A DNA stretch of 64,000 nt from Microbacterium trichothecenolyticum (lineage in GTDB: Bacteria; Actinomycetota; Actinomycetes; Actinomycetales; Microbacteriaceae), in the NCBI RefSeq assembly GCF_030818955.1, contig NZ_JAUTBF010000001.1, forward strand, positions 1,178,001 to 1,242,000. The letters run 5' to 3'. The notes beneath the pieces were generated by a model. It was not told where the DNA came from, did not search any database, and saw only the letters and a program-made list of their open reading frames with translations. Within the stretch, counting starts at the first letter, position 1; every line of letters starts with the position of its first letter. Both the position numbers and the translations under genes were made by a program. Of the stretch, positions 1-8,762 are shown in pieces.

Positions 1-388
1 CGCGCATGAGCACCGCGTCGACCCAGCCGCCGGCGTAGCCCGCGACGACGCCGACCGCGAGTCCGAGCACGAGGGCGATCGCGACCGCGGTGACCGCGAT
101 CGTGAGCGAGGTGGATCCGGCCAGCAGCACGCGGGAGAACACGTCGCGGCCCAGCTCGTCGGTGCCGAACCAGTGCGCGGGGCTCGGCGGGGTGAGAGCG
201 TTCGCGACGTCGATCTGGTTGACGCCATACGGGGCGATCCACGGCGCCGACACCGCCGCGAGGACGACGACGACGAGCACGACGGCCGCGGCCACGGTCA
301 GCGGGTTCGCCAGCAGCAGGCGCCAGGACTTCACGCGCCCGGGCGCGGGGGCGGGCGCGGGACTGACGGAGGGTTCGGTGATACTCAT
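1..388 (-). CDS. Dpp/Opp-type ABC transporter permease, second subunit (DppC-like), 3' part missing
   Basis: Partial gene; about 129 N-terminal residues are visible and the rest lies off the left edge. The protein starts ATG at 388 with a short Pro/Ala-rich cytoplasmic tail, then one hydrophobic segment (about residues 27-45), then an extracellular part with HWFGTDELGRDVFSR, which is the hallmark of DppC/OppC permeases, and a second membrane segment. Its ATG overlaps the stop of the upstream permease (ATGA), so the two are translationally coupled. It should form the membrane channel of a peptide or nickel importer with its neighbour. The ATPase subunits are expected beyond the edge. The substrate cannot be told from the sequence. 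Confidence 0.9.
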   Translation of the reverse strand, partial: MSITEPSVSPAPAPAPGRVKSWRLLLANPLTVAAAVVLVVVVLAAVSAPWIAPYGVNQIDVANALTPPSPAHWFGTDELGRDVFSRVLLAGSTSLTIAVTAVAIALVLGLAVGVVAGYAGGWVDAVLMR

Positions 389-1350
389 GCGGCACGGATC
401 CTCGGGTCGACGACGGCGTAGAGCACGTCCACGATCAGGTTGACGACGATGAACATCACGGCCACCAGCAGCACGGCCCCCTGGATGAGCGGGTAGTCGC
501 GCGCGGCGACCGCGTCGTAGACGAGTCGGCCCAGGCCCGGCCAGGCGAAGACGACCTCGACGACGATCACGCCGCCGAGGATCGTGGCGAGCTGGATGCC
601 GGCGATGGTCAGCACGGGAACGAGCGCGCCGCGCACGATGTGGCGCGAGACGACGACACGGCGGGGCAGGCCCTTCGACACGGCGGTGCGGATGTATCCG
701 GCGGAGGCGACGTCGATGACGGCCGCACGGATGTACCGCGTCATGATGGCGCCCGCGACCAGGCCCACGGTGAGCCCGGGGAGCGTCACCTGTCGGAGCC
801 ACCCGGCGGGGTCGTCGGCGAAGGCGACGTACCCGCTCGCCGGGAGCAGCCCCAGGGTGACCGAGAACAGCGAGATCAGCAGCAGCCCGAGCCAGAAGTC
901 GGGCACCGAGACGCCGAACTGGCTGGTGAGGCGCACGATCACGTCACTCACGCGTCCCTCGCGCAGTGCGGAGTACACCCCGGCCGGGACGGAGATGAGC
1001 AGGGCGATGATCAGACCGACCAGCGCGAGCGAGATGGTGGCGGGCAGGCGCTGCAGCAGCGTGGTGGTGACGGGCTGCCCGTTGCGGAAGCTCACCCCGA
1101 GGTCGCCGGTCACCGCGTGAGCGATGTAGGAGAAGAACTGCTCGGGCAGGGAGCGGTCGAGACCGGATGCCGCGCGCAGGGCGTCGTAGGCCTCCGGCGT
1201 ATACCGGGTGCCGAGGGCCAGGCGCACCGGGTCGCCCGGCACGAGGTGCACGAGGGCGAACACGACGATCAGCACGCCGAGCAGCACGACGGCCGACGAC
1301 AGCAGCCTCGCGCCGAGGAAGCGCACGAGCTGCGCGGGGGCGATCCTCAT
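385..1350 (-). CDS. Dpp/Opp-type ABC transporter permease, first subunit (DppB-like)
   Basis: A 321-residue inner-membrane permease of the BPD_transp_1 family, the usual length for DppB/OppB. Visible features are an N-terminal membrane anchor (about residues 13-35) followed by the conserved VPGDPVRLALG, several hydrophobic helices, and a C-terminal DPRIRAA tail typical of DppB. It pairs with the downstream DppC-like subunit (4-bp stop/start overlap) and with the lipoprotein encoded about 100 bp upstream in the same direction. Peptide or other small-solute import is the family role; the solute is unknown. Confidence 0.93.
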   Translation of the reverse strand: MRIAPAQLVRFLGARLLSSAVVLLGVLIVVFALVHLVPGDPVRLALGTRYTPEAYDALRAASGLDRSLPEQFFSYIAHAVTGDLGVSFRNGQPVTTTLLQRLPATISLALVGLIIALLISVPAGVYSALREGRVSDVIVRLTSQFGVSVPDFWLGLLLISLFSVTLGLLPASGYVAFADDPAGWLRQVTLPGLTVGLVAGAIMTRYIRAAVIDVASAGYIRTAVSKGLPRRVVVSRHIVRGALVPVLTIAGIQLATILGGVIVVEVVFAWPGLGRLVYDAVAARDYPLIQGAVLLVAVMFIVVNLIVDVLYAVVDPRIRAA

Positions 1351-1447
1351 GGAATCAGTCTCCTTGTGAGAACGGACGAGACGAACGGACCCGGTGGATC
1401 GGGCACGACCGCGGGGGCACCGGCATCCGGCACCCCCGCGGCGGGGA

Positions 1448-2977
1448 TCACTCGCTCAGCGAAGCGTCCTTGAAGCGGATGGCACGATCCGCGCGGGCCT
1501 CGTACCCCTGCACCTTCGGCGACCAGACCTGCAGCACCGACGGGTTGTAGAGGTAGATGTAGCTGGCCTTGTCGGCGATGATCGTCGCGGCCTGCGCGTA
1601 GAGGTCCTTGCGCGCGTCCTTGTCGGTCTCGACCCGGCCCGCATCCAGCAGCTTGTCGACCTCGGCGTCCGAGAACTTCTGCGCGTTGCTGGCGCCACCG
1701 GTGTGGTGCTGCGCGTAGTAGAAGTCGTCGGGGTCGATGTTGCCGAGCCAGCCCATCATGAGCATGTCGAAGTTGCCGGAGTTCTGCTCGTCGAGCCACG
1801 TCGAGAAGTCGGGCTGGCGGATCGACACCTGGATGCCGAGGGGCTCGAGGTTCGCGGCGATGATCTGCGCGGCCGTGACGGTCTCGGGGTAGTCGCTCGT
1901 GGCGAGCAGGTCGAGCGTGCCACCGGTGAAGCCGGCCTCGGCCATCAGCTGCTTGGCCTTGTCGAGGTCGGTGGAGTAGCCGTCGTACGCGGTGTACCAG
2001 AAGCTCTGCTGCGGGATGGCGAGCTGGTTGGGCTCGGCGGTGCCGTAGCTGACGGCCTGGATGATGGCATCCCGGTCGATGGCGTACGCGATGGCCTGGC
2101 GCACCCGCACGTCGTTCCACGGGGACTTGGCCTCGTTGAGAGCGAGGTACCAGTAGTCGCTCGACGGCGTCTGGCCGAGGGTGACCGAGGAGTCGCCCGC
2201 GAGCTGGGAGACCTGCTGCGTGGGGACGACGTCGGTCCAGTCGATGTCACCGGCCTTCAGCGAGGCGAGCGCGGTGGCGGGCTCGGAGATGAAGCGGTAC
2301 TCCACTCCCCCGAGCTTCGGCGCACCGCCCCAGTAGTCGGGGTTTGCCGTCAGGGTGATGTGGTCGCCGGCGACGTAGTCGCTGACGGAGAACGGTCCCG
2401 TTCCGACGGGCTTGGTGGTGATGTCGCCGGATTCGACGTTGCTCTTCTCGACGACCGCCATGCCCTTGAACCCACCGAGGTTCGACAGCAGGTTGGGCGT
2501 CGGCTGCGACACGGTGATGACGACGGTCTTGTCGTCGGGGGCGCTGACGTCGCTGACGGTGGCGAACTTCCAGGCGTTGGAGAGCTCCTCGTCGATGATG
2601 CGGCGGTACGAGTACACGACGTCTTCGCTGGTGAAGTCCGAGCCGTCCTGGAATTTCACCCCGTCGCGCAGCGTGAAGGTCCAGGTGAGCTGGTCGTCGC
2701 TGGTGGTCCAGCTCTCGGCGAGCGCGGGCTGCATCTCGAGGCTGGCGTCGGGCTGCACGAGGGTGTCGTACACGTTCTCGAGCACCTCGAAGGCGAAGTA
2801 CGACGAGGTCTTCTGCGGGTCGAGCTGGTCGGGCTCGCCCCCGATGGCGGCGACGAGGGTCTGCCCGGAGCTGTTGCCGGAGCCGCCGATGTCGACGCTC
2901 TGACCGGCGGAGCAACCGGCGAGGGCGAGCGCCGCGGCGAGCGCGCCGGCGATGCCGAGGGTGATGCGCTGTTTCAT
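1448..2977 (-). CDS. ABC transporter substrate-binding lipoprotein, family 5 (DppA/OppA-like)
   Basis: A 509-residue extracellular solute-binding protein (SBP_bac_5). The N-terminus is a lipoprotein signal: Lys/Arg, a hydrophobic run, then the lipobox LAGC with the lipidated Cys near residue 22. After a Gly/Ser linker comes EPDQLDPQKTSSY, and further on the family pattern of a Trp-rich bi-lobed protein that binds peptides or related ligands. It is the first gene of an importer operon with the two permeases. A promoter-like pair and a palindrome lie just upstream (see the 3003-3037 site). The exact ligand is not deducible. Confidence 0.93.
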   Translation of the reverse strand: MKQRITLGIAGALAAALALAGCSAGQSVDIGGSGNSSGQTLVAAIGGEPDQLDPQKTSSYFAFEVLENVYDTLVQPDASLEMQPALAESWTTSDDQLTWTFTLRDGVKFQDGSDFTSEDVVYSYRRIIDEELSNAWKFATVSDVSAPDDKTVVITVSQPTPNLLSNLGGFKGMAVVEKSNVESGDITTKPVGTGPFSVSDYVAGDHITLTANPDYWGGAPKLGGVEYRFISEPATALASLKAGDIDWTDVVPTQQVSQLAGDSSVTLGQTPSSDYWYLALNEAKSPWNDVRVRQAIAYAIDRDAIIQAVSYGTAEPNQLAIPQQSFWYTAYDGYSTDLDKAKQLMAEAGFTGGTLDLLATSDYPETVTAAQIIAANLEPLGIQVSIRQPDFSTWLDEQNSGNFDMLMMGWLGNIDPDDFYYAQHHTGGASNAQKFSDAEVDKLLDAGRVETDKDARKDLYAQAATIIADKASYIYLYNPSVLQVWSPKVQGYEARADRAIRFKDASLSE

Positions 2978-3002
2978 GTGGATGCCAATCGGGTGAGGGG
3001 CT

Positions 3003-3037
3003 CATCATTTAGATGATGTTTCGATCAGTATGTGCAA
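3003..3037 (-). promoter_or_regulatory. Promoter and overlapping palindromic operator for the binding-protein operon
   Basis: Reading the minus strand, TTGCAC (3037-3032) and TCTAAA (3013-3008) are spaced by 18 nt, a reasonable -35/-10 pair about 30 bp before the lipoprotein gene. The -10 is covered by a perfect inverted repeat CATCAT-TTAG-ATGATG (3003-3018), the shape of a repressor operator. No regulator gene is adjacent, so the binding protein is unknown. Inference from sequence shape only. Confidence 0.5.
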
Positions 3038-3135
3038 GCATGTGTATCGGCACAAGCCCGGGGCCTGGTCGAAACACGATCTTCACAAAACGCCTGCCGC
3101 GGCCGTGCCGCTCATCGACGACCCCAGGAGTGTGC

Positions 3136-3756
3136 ATGACCTTCACCGTTCTCGCTCGCGACGGCGAGCGCATCGGCGCGGCGACGGCGAGCCGGTCCCT
3201 CGCCGTGGGCGCCTCGGTGATCGCCGTCGATCCGGCCGTGGGTGCGGTGGCCAGCCAGGCGTGGACGAATCGCGGACTGCGCGCGCTGCTCCTCGGTGAG
3301 CTGCGCGCCGGCGCGTCGGCCGAGGCCGCGGTGCAGCGCGTGCCCGAGTGGGACGCCGGGGAAGCCCTGCGCCAGGTCGGCGCCCTGCCGTGGGACGGGA
3401 TCGGCGCGGCGCGCTCAGGAGTCGACATCTCCGCGTGGGCGGGTGCGCGGATCACCCCGGATGCCGTGTTCGTGGGCAACCTGCTCGCCGGCGCCGGAGT
3501 GCTCGACGCGATGGCGACCGCGTGGGCCGACGCCGCGGGTACTGACCTGGCCGATCGCCTGCTCGCCGTCCTGCGCGCGGGCGACGACGCCGGCGGCGAC
3601 GCGCGGGGCCGCCAGAGTGCGGCGCTGCTGGTCGCCTCGCGCGCGGAGACCGTGCTCGACCTGCGCGTCGACGATCACGCCGACCCGCTCTGCGAGCTCG
3701 CGCGTTTGCGCCGTCTCGCCGACGCGCCGGTCGAGGTCCCCGCCGCCCACGGCTGA
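3136..3756 (+). CDS. DUF1028 family protein (Ntn-hydrolase-like)
   Basis: A 206-residue protein. Its first residues, MTFTVLARDG, and the following pattern with alternating Ala/Gly strands match the DUF1028 family. Members resemble N-terminal nucleophile hydrolases, but their reaction is not established. The ATG at 3136 is preferred over upstream starts because CAGGAG lies 5 nt before it and the family similarity starts here. The gene is divergent from the peptide-type ABC importer, and DUF1028 genes often accompany such transporters, so a role in peptide or amide processing is plausible but inferred. Confidence 0.8.
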   Translation: MTFTVLARDGERIGAATASRSLAVGASVIAVDPAVGAVASQAWTNRGLRALLLGELRAGASAEAAVQRVPEWDAGEALRQVGALPWDGIGAARSGVDISAWAGARITPDAVFVGNLLAGAGVLDAMATAWADAAGTDLADRLLAVLRAGDDAGGDARGRQSAALLVASRAETVLDLRVDDHADPLCELARLRRLADAPVEVPAAHG

Positions 3757-3765
3757 GCGGGGCAT

Positions 3766-3836
3766 CGGTCACAGCCCGACCAGCACCGAGATCTCGGGTT
3801 TCCCGCTGCACTCCTGCGACGGTGGGCGTGTGACCG
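3766..3836. terminator. Possible bidirectional termination region between convergent genes
   Basis: The gap between the convergent DUF1028 and subtilase genes holds an inverted repeat CGGTCACA / TGTGACCG (3766-3773 and 3829-3836), with a 12-bp palindrome CCGAGATCTCGG (3786-3797) inside it. No T-tract follows. The position fits a terminator for both genes, but the structure is not a classical intrinsic terminator. Confidence 0.3.
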
Positions 3837-3852
3837 AGCGGAAGTCGGCGGG

Positions 3853-5424
3853 TCAGGGTCCGCCGGTGAAGGTCGTCGTCACGGGCGCGCTCGTGACGAC
3901 CACTCCCGTGGGCAGGGTGCCGGTCGCGCCGACGCTGACGGTGTACGCATGCCCCGACGTCTCGTCGAGGAAGACCGTGGCGGTGGTGACGCCGGCGATG
4001 TCGACGGGATAGACCCGCCCGGTGGTCGTGTCGGTCACCGTCACCGCGAAAGACGTCACGGTGCCGATGTCGTTGACGGTCCACGACAGCGTCTGACCGC
4101 CGGCTCCGGGCGCGGCCGTGACGGCGGTCACGCGGGGAACGCCGGGGATCGAGGCGAAGATGTTCGCCGTGCCCACCGGGAGCCCCGAGAGGGTGCCGCT
4201 GGCGCCCGCCGTCGAGGTCAGGGCCGCCTTGACCTCGGGCGTCCCCCAGGTGGGGTGCTCTTGCAGCATGCGTGCGGCGAGCCCGGCGACATGGGGCGTC
4301 GCCATCGACGTTCCGCTGATGGTGTTCGTGCTCGAGCCGATCCAGGTCGAGGTGATGTCGGAGCCCGGGGCGAACAGCGTGACGCAGGTTCCATAGTTGC
4401 TGTACCAGGCGATGGTGCGCGTGGAGTCGATCGCACCGACGGTGATGCCGTTCGTGGCGCTGCCCGGCGAGTACTTGCAGGCGTCGTCGGTCTCGTTGCC
4501 GGCAGCGGAGGTCATGACGTACCCCTGGTCGACTCCGATCTGGATCAACTGGTTGGCCGTGTCGTTCTGGGGAAGTCCCAGACTCATGGTGATCACCGAC
4601 TGCGCCCCGGTGTGGTTGTTGTAGATCCAGATCAAGGCGTACAGGAAGGCGATGAACGTGCCCTGGCCGTCGCACCCCATGACACGGACCGGCACCAACC
4701 GGGTCGCCTTGGCGACGCCGTACGTCGTGCTGCCGACCGTGCCCGCGACGTGGGTACCGTGGCCGTTGCAGTCCTCGGTGCCGTTGCCGTCGGCGACCTC
4801 GGTGTGCCCTTCGGCGGCGTCGACGCGGCCGCCGAAGTCGGGGTGCGTCGATTGGATGCCGGTGTCGACGACGTAGACGGTGGTGCCGGCGCCGGTGGTG
4901 TCGGACAGGTAATGGGAGTCTTGCGTCGCCGCGGGCGTGTCGATGGCGTCGAGACCCCACGAGGGTGTCGGCGTCTGGTCGGCGGTCGCCTCGACCAGCG
5001 CGTTCGGGGTGACCGCCGACTCGGGTACGCGTGCGCGGACGGCATCGACTTGACCGGCGGGGACGGCGACGTAGGTGGTTCCGCCGAGGGACTGCGCACC
5101 GATGGCCCCATCGGCGGCGGCCCGGAGATCGTCGAGCCGGTCATCGGGGATCGCCACGAGCGAGTACGACAGCTCGATCCGGCGACGTTCCTCATCGCTC
5201 GCCCCCGGGGGAACGGGCAGTTGCTCGGCGAAAGTCGGTACCGCGTCCGCGGACGCCTCCGCCGACGCGGGTCCGGGCGACGGGGGCGCGGGCGTCGAGG
5301 CGGAAGCCGCCGCGTCCGAGACGGCGGGCGGGGCGATGCGGATGACGCCGACGACGGCGAGCATCGCGACGAGGCCGGCGAACGCGGCGACGAGCCAGCG
5401 ACGGGGGCGCGAGGAAGTCGACAT
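3853..5424 (-). CDS. Secreted subtilisin-like serine protease (S8)
   Basis: A 523-residue exported peptidase. It has an N-terminal signal or anchor (Arg-Arg then a hydrophobic stretch, about residues 10-32), an Ala/Pro/Ser-rich linker, an inhibitor-like propeptide (about 50-150), and the catalytic domain. All three triad motifs are intact: VDTG (Asp near 185), HGTHVAG (His near 221) and GTSMATPHVAG (Ser near 372). Residues from about 430 to the end look like a fibronectin type III-like beta domain. GGAG lies 8 nt before the ATG. It follows a Tat-exported protein gene by 57 bp and may be co-transcribed with it. Substrate unknown. Confidence 0.93.
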   Translation of the reverse strand: MSTSSRPRRWLVAAFAGLVAMLAVVGVIRIAPPAVSDAAASASTPAPPSPGPASAEASADAVPTFAEQLPVPPGASDEERRRIELSYSLVAIPDDRLDDLRAAADGAIGAQSLGGTTYVAVPAGQVDAVRARVPESAVTPNALVEATADQTPTPSWGLDAIDTPAATQDSHYLSDTTGAGTTVYVVDTGIQSTHPDFGGRVDAAEGHTEVADGNGTEDCNGHGTHVAGTVGSTTYGVAKATRLVPVRVMGCDGQGTFIAFLYALIWIYNNHTGAQSVITMSLGLPQNDTANQLIQIGVDQGYVMTSAAGNETDDACKYSPGSATNGITVGAIDSTRTIAWYSNYGTCVTLFAPGSDITSTWIGSSTNTISGTSMATPHVAGLAARMLQEHPTWGTPEVKAALTSTAGASGTLSGLPVGTANIFASIPGVPRVTAVTAAPGAGGQTLSWTVNDIGTVTSFAVTVTDTTTGRVYPVDIAGVTTATVFLDETSGHAYTVSVGATGTLPTGVVVTSAPVTTTFTGGP

Positions 5425-5462
5425 GGGTGTGTCTCCGTGGGTCGAATCAGCGGGGGGTCATA

Positions 5463-5493
5463 ATCAGCACTGGGGCCGGCATCAGCACTGGGG
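5463..5493. repeat. Short direct repeat that duplicates the end of the preceding gene
   Basis: ATCAGCACTGGGG occurs at 5463-5475 and 5481-5493, 18 bp apart. On the minus strand this duplicates the last codons and stop (Pro-Gln-Cys-stop) of the Tat-exported protein, so a second, redundant copy of the gene end lies in the intergenic gap. It looks like a small replication-slippage duplication. Confidence 0.6.
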
Positions 5494-6927
5494 AGCGGCG
5501 GCGCTCACCGGCACCACGATGCGGGAGGCGCCGGCGGCGATCGGTACGGGCTGACCGATCTGCCCGACGTCGGTGATGCGGGCGCCGACGTCGGCCTGAT
5601 AGACGGTGGAGCCGGACAGGAAGAGATCGGCGCCGATCGGGGACGCGCCGGACGGCACCTGTGCGACGACGCGCGTGCGGCCGGTCGATACGAAGACCAC
5701 CGCCGCATCGCCCCCGGTCGTGCGGACGGGAAGCAGACGCTGCCCGGAGAAGAAGGGGTTGGGCGTCAGCGTTCCCCAGGCCTGGATCGCGGAGGCGATC
5801 GCCCCGGTCGGGTACGGGGTGGAGCCGTCCCAGCTGACACGGTAGAGCGAGCCGTCGGCTGCGAACAGGTCGCCGGCGACGGGGGTCGCTCCCGCGGGTG
5901 GGCCGGCGGGTTGACCGAACTCGAAGGCCGTGCGCACCTCGTCGGCGGGCGATCGGTACAGGCGCGGCGTGCCGTCTGTGGCGCGAAACGGCAGGTGGAA
6001 CCGCCCGGTGGGTCCGCTGCCCTGTTCGTGTTCGACGAGTTGTCCGGTTGCCGCGACATCGGATGCCACGGCGACGCCGCCGCGATAGAGCGTGGTGCCC
6101 GAGAGGAACAGGTCGGCGGCCACGGGCGTGGCGCCCGCGGGCGTCCCCGTCGCGGGGCTCGCGGTCGTCGTGGCGGTGTCGAAGACGACGGCCGACCCGT
6201 CGGCGAGACGCAGGGGCAGCAAGAAGGAGCCGTTCTTCGAGGGGGACTCGGCGAGCGCCCCGACGGCGACCACGTCGGTCTGTACCGCACCGACGCCGTG
6301 GCGGAACAGTGTCTGACCGTCGAGGAAGAATTCCCCCGAGACCGGAACGGCCGCCGCGGGTACGGCAGTGACGGCCGTGGTCCCGCTCGGGGTGGAGACG
6401 AGGCGATGGGTGGGCGTCGCCGAGAGCGCAGCCGCAGCAGAGGTCGCGGTCGCGGCGGTCGCGGTGAGAGTTCCGGCAACGCCGGATGCGGGTACGAGGA
6501 TGTCGCCGCACGGGGCGGTTCCGTCGGTATCCGTCGTGACCGTCGCGGAGGCTCCCCCGAGGGCGAAGGCGTAGCCCGCACTCAGATGCAACGAGACCAC
6601 GACGCCCGCGAGCGCGGTTCCGTTCGATTCGGCCCGCACCGTGGCTCCCGAGATCATCGAGCACGCGGCGGCCTGGTATGCGGCAGCCGAGAACGACAGG
6701 ACGGTCCCCGACGCAGCGGCGGCGGCGGGCACCGCCGTCGCGACGGCGACGACCGGCACGCCCCACGCCGCCGCGACGACGATGGAACGTCGAGACGGCA
6801 CCGCACGGGAAGACACGGCAAGAGCGGACACGGAGCGAGACGGCGCGACGGGCGACGACGTGACGGCGGACAGTTCGGCGCGGGGTGTCCGCGACCCCGC
6901 GGACGCGCCTTGGGGGCTCTCGATCAC
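5482..6927 (-). CDS. Tat-exported repeat protein of unknown function
   Basis: About 481 residues. I place the start at GTG 6927 rather than ATG 6963 because GGAAGGAA (6940-6933) lies 5 nt upstream. A twin-arginine signal (PSRRSIVVAAAWG, then a hydrophobic run ending in an Ala-rich cleavage region) predicts folded export. Behind it is an Ig-like N-terminal part and then about four or five units of roughly 60 residues sharing the pattern GATPV-ADLF(L)SG-x-LYR and L(P)xRxxDG. These suggest a beta-propeller-like surface protein. No catalytic motif was recognised. It ends 57 bp before the subtilase gene. Confidence 0.75.
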   Translation of the reverse strand: MIESPQGASAGSRTPRAELSAVTSSPVAPSRSVSALAVSSRAVPSRRSIVVAAAWGVPVVAVATAVPAAAAASGTVLSFSAAAYQAAACSMISGATVRAESNGTALAGVVVSLHLSAGYAFALGGASATVTTDTDGTAPCGDILVPASGVAGTLTATAATATSAAAALSATPTHRLVSTPSGTTAVTAVPAAAVPVSGEFFLDGQTLFRHGVGAVQTDVVAVGALAESPSKNGSFLLPLRLADGSAVVFDTATTTASPATGTPAGATPVAADLFLSGTTLYRGGVAVASDVAATGQLVEHEQGSGPTGRFHLPFRATDGTPRLYRSPADEVRTAFEFGQPAGPPAGATPVAGDLFAADGSLYRVSWDGSTPYPTGAIASAIQAWGTLTPNPFFSGQRLLPVRTTGGDAAVVFVSTGRTRVVAQVPSGASPIGADLFLSGSTVYQADVGARITDVGQIGQPVPIAAGASRIVVPVSAAAPQC

Positions 6928-7185
6928 ACACGTTCCTTCCAGGAGCGGACCGCGAGCCGGCACGAATCGGAGGCGCGCGTGTTCGCCACTGTCGCAGCTG
7001 ACCGGTACGTGGCCGCGTCGCCCTCCGCACGCGAGAGGGTGGTGAAGGGTGTGTGCACGCGAGCGGGTATCATCCCGGTCCGATCCTCCAACCGCTGTTC
7101 ACCCGCCCTTTCATTCGTTGCTGCGGTCGTCACGGCATCGAGAACGGCGCGAGCAGGCGCGAACGTGAAGAAAAGCACGCGAGAC

Positions 7186-7290
7186 ATGAACCCGAACAAG
7201 GGCAAGCGAGACACGAACGTGAAGAAGACCAAGGGCGGCACGAACCCGAAGAAGATGGCATCCCGCACCCCGGTAGACTTCAGCCAGTGA
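7186..7290 (+). CDS. Possible small Lys/Asn-rich peptide upstream of jetA (uncertain)
   Basis: A 34-residue reading frame (or 41 residues from GTG 7165) made of near-repeats such as NPNKGKRDTN and VKKTKGGTNPKK. Nearly every codon ends in C or G, as in real genes of this genome, and its TGA overlaps the jetA GTG (GTGA). Against it: no clear ribosome binding site, no family match, and a -10-like element of jetA lies inside it. The rest of 6928-7186 shows no convincing gene; it holds only a weak CGGG-N6-CCCG inverted repeat at 7064-7077. Confidence 0.3.
   Translation: MNPNKGKRDTNVKKTKGGTNPKKMASRTPVDFSQ
7274..7279 (+). promoter_or_regulatory. Putative -10 element for a leaderless jetABC transcript
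   Basis: TAGACT ends 7 nt before the jetA GTG at 7287, so transcription would start at or next to the start codon. No Shine-Dalgarno sequence precedes that GTG. This matches the common leaderless arrangement of actinobacteria. No clear -35 was seen. Confidence 0.5.
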
Positions 7291-8762
7291 CCCGCACCCG
7301 AGCCGAAGCCGCGTACCTGCGCTCGGTGACGGCGTTCAAGAACCCGACGCTCGACCTGCTGCACGGGCGTTTCGCCCCGTTCGTGGTGGCCGTGCTGTCG
7401 GTGGTCTTCTCCCCCGATCGTCCCGCGGTCGCCGTGGCCGACGCGCACGTCGAGGTCGCCGAGGCGATCGACGAACTCCGGGCGGCCGGCTACGACACCG
7501 ACGACGACCGGCGCATCCCCGCCGGCTCCGCGCGTGACATCTGCCGCGGCTGGGTGCGCGTGGGCTGGCTGGGGTTGCAGATCGAGGACGATGTCGAGGT
7601 GTACCGCCTGTCGGCGCACGCTGTGGGCGCGCTCGAGATCGCCGGCCGTGCGGGCGGGGGCCGTGCCCGCGTGTCGCGCTCGCGGGTGCGTACGCTGCTC
7701 GACGCGGTCGAGCGTCTGGCCCGCGATGCCGAGAGCGACCCCGTCCGCCGACGTGAGGCCCTGCTCGAGGAGCGCGCGGCCCTGGATGCCGAGATCGCGG
7801 CTCTCGACGACGGCATCGTCGAACCGCTCGACGACGACCACCTGCTCGAAGAGGCGGAGAACGTCATCCATCTCGCGCGCGAGCTGCCCGCGGACTTCTC
7901 GCGCGTCGCCGAGTCGATCGCCGCGATGCAGCGCGACGTGGTCGCCGAGCTCCGCCGCGACGTGCGCCCGACCGGCGAGGTGCTGCGCGAGTACCTCGAG
8001 CGCGGCCGTCAGGTGATGCAGGCGACCCCCGAGGGGCGGGCGTTCCAGGGTGCGCTGCGCCTGATCGGCGACCCCGAGAACATCGACGACCTCACCGACC
8101 AGCTGCACGCCGTGCTGACGCAGCCCTTCTCGCGCCTCATGACGCCCGAGCAGCGCGGGGAACTGCACGCCATCGCCCGCCGTGTCGAGGCGGGTGTGCA
8201 GGAGGTGCTCACGGCGCAGCGGCGCGCCTCGCACGTCATCACCGCCCAGGTCCGCACGCACGATCCCATCCGCGACCGGCAGGTCGACGATCTGCTGCGC
8301 GGGGTGATGGCGGGGCTTCACCGGTGGAGCCAGACGCGCTCCCCCGGCCGCGTCGAGCCGGTGCGCACGCTGCCGCTCGCCGACGTCGGGCATCTGCGCC
8401 AGTCGATCAGCGACGTCCGACCTCCCGGAGCGCCGGAGCCGCTGGCATCCGAGGCTCCCGATGTCGAGTTCGTCGACGCCGACACGCGCGCCTGGGGCGG
8501 GCCGCACTACGCCGAGCTCGAGGCGTACGTGGCCCGGCTCGGCGACGGCTTCGATTTGGCGACCGCGTTCGCGGGGGCGGATGCCGAGACCCGGCGCCCC
8601 GTCGACCTCGTCGGTCTGCTCGAGATCGTGCACCGGCGGGGCCTCGTCGAGACCGACGACGTCTCGATCGTCGAGGCCGTGCGCCCCGACGGCACCACGC
8701 GGCGCTTCGCCTTCGGCGCGGTCCAAGCAGGAAACCCCACAGAACAGGATGCCGATGACTGA
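7287..8762 (+). CDS. jetA: JetA, DUF3375 subunit of a Wadjet/MksBEF-type SMC complex
   Basis: A 491-residue protein starting [14 protein letters not shown] at GTG 7287, with the N-terminal DUF3375 pattern (NPTLDLLH followed by helices) and a long acidic helical middle. It is the kleisin-like MksF/JetA subunit that bridges the SMC heads in the SMC-kleisin-KITE complex. The family assignment rests on sequence pattern plus the order with a DUF4194 gene and an SMC-like ATPase, the Wadjet order A-B-C. It overlaps jetB by 8 nt. Cytoplasmic and DNA-associated. In full Wadjet systems the complex extrudes and cleaves small plasmids; here the nuclease gene is not adjacent. Confidence 0.88.
   Translation: MTRTRAEAAYLRSVTAFKNPTLDLLHGRFAPFVVAVLSVVFSPDRPAVAVADAHVEVAEAIDELRAAGYDTDDDRRIPAGSARDICRGWVRVGWLGLQIEDDVEVYRLSAHAVGALEIAGRAGGGRARVSRSRVRTLLDAVERLARDAESDPVRRREALLEERAALDAEIAALDDGIVEPLDDDHLLEEAENVIHLARELPADFSRVAESIAAMQRDVVAELRRDVRPTGEVLREYLERGRQVMQATPEGRAFQGALRLIGDPENIDDLTDQLHAVLTQPFSRLMTPEQRGELHAIARRVEAGVQEVLTAQRRASHVITAQVRTHDPIRDRQVDDLLRGVMAGLHRWSQTRSPGRVEPVRTLPLADVGHLRQSISDVRPPGAPEPLASEAPDVEFVDADTRAWGGPHYAELEAYVARLGDGFDLATAFAGADAETRRPVDLVGLLEIVHRRGLVETDDVSIVEAVRPDGTTRRFAFGAVQAGNPTEQDADD

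Noticed and set aside
1394..3016. 540-residue open frame on the plus strand opposite the binding-protein gene
   Set aside because: Shadow of the minus-strand lipoprotein gene; its composition (Val/Gly/Arg-rich) has no family features and it has no ribosome binding site.
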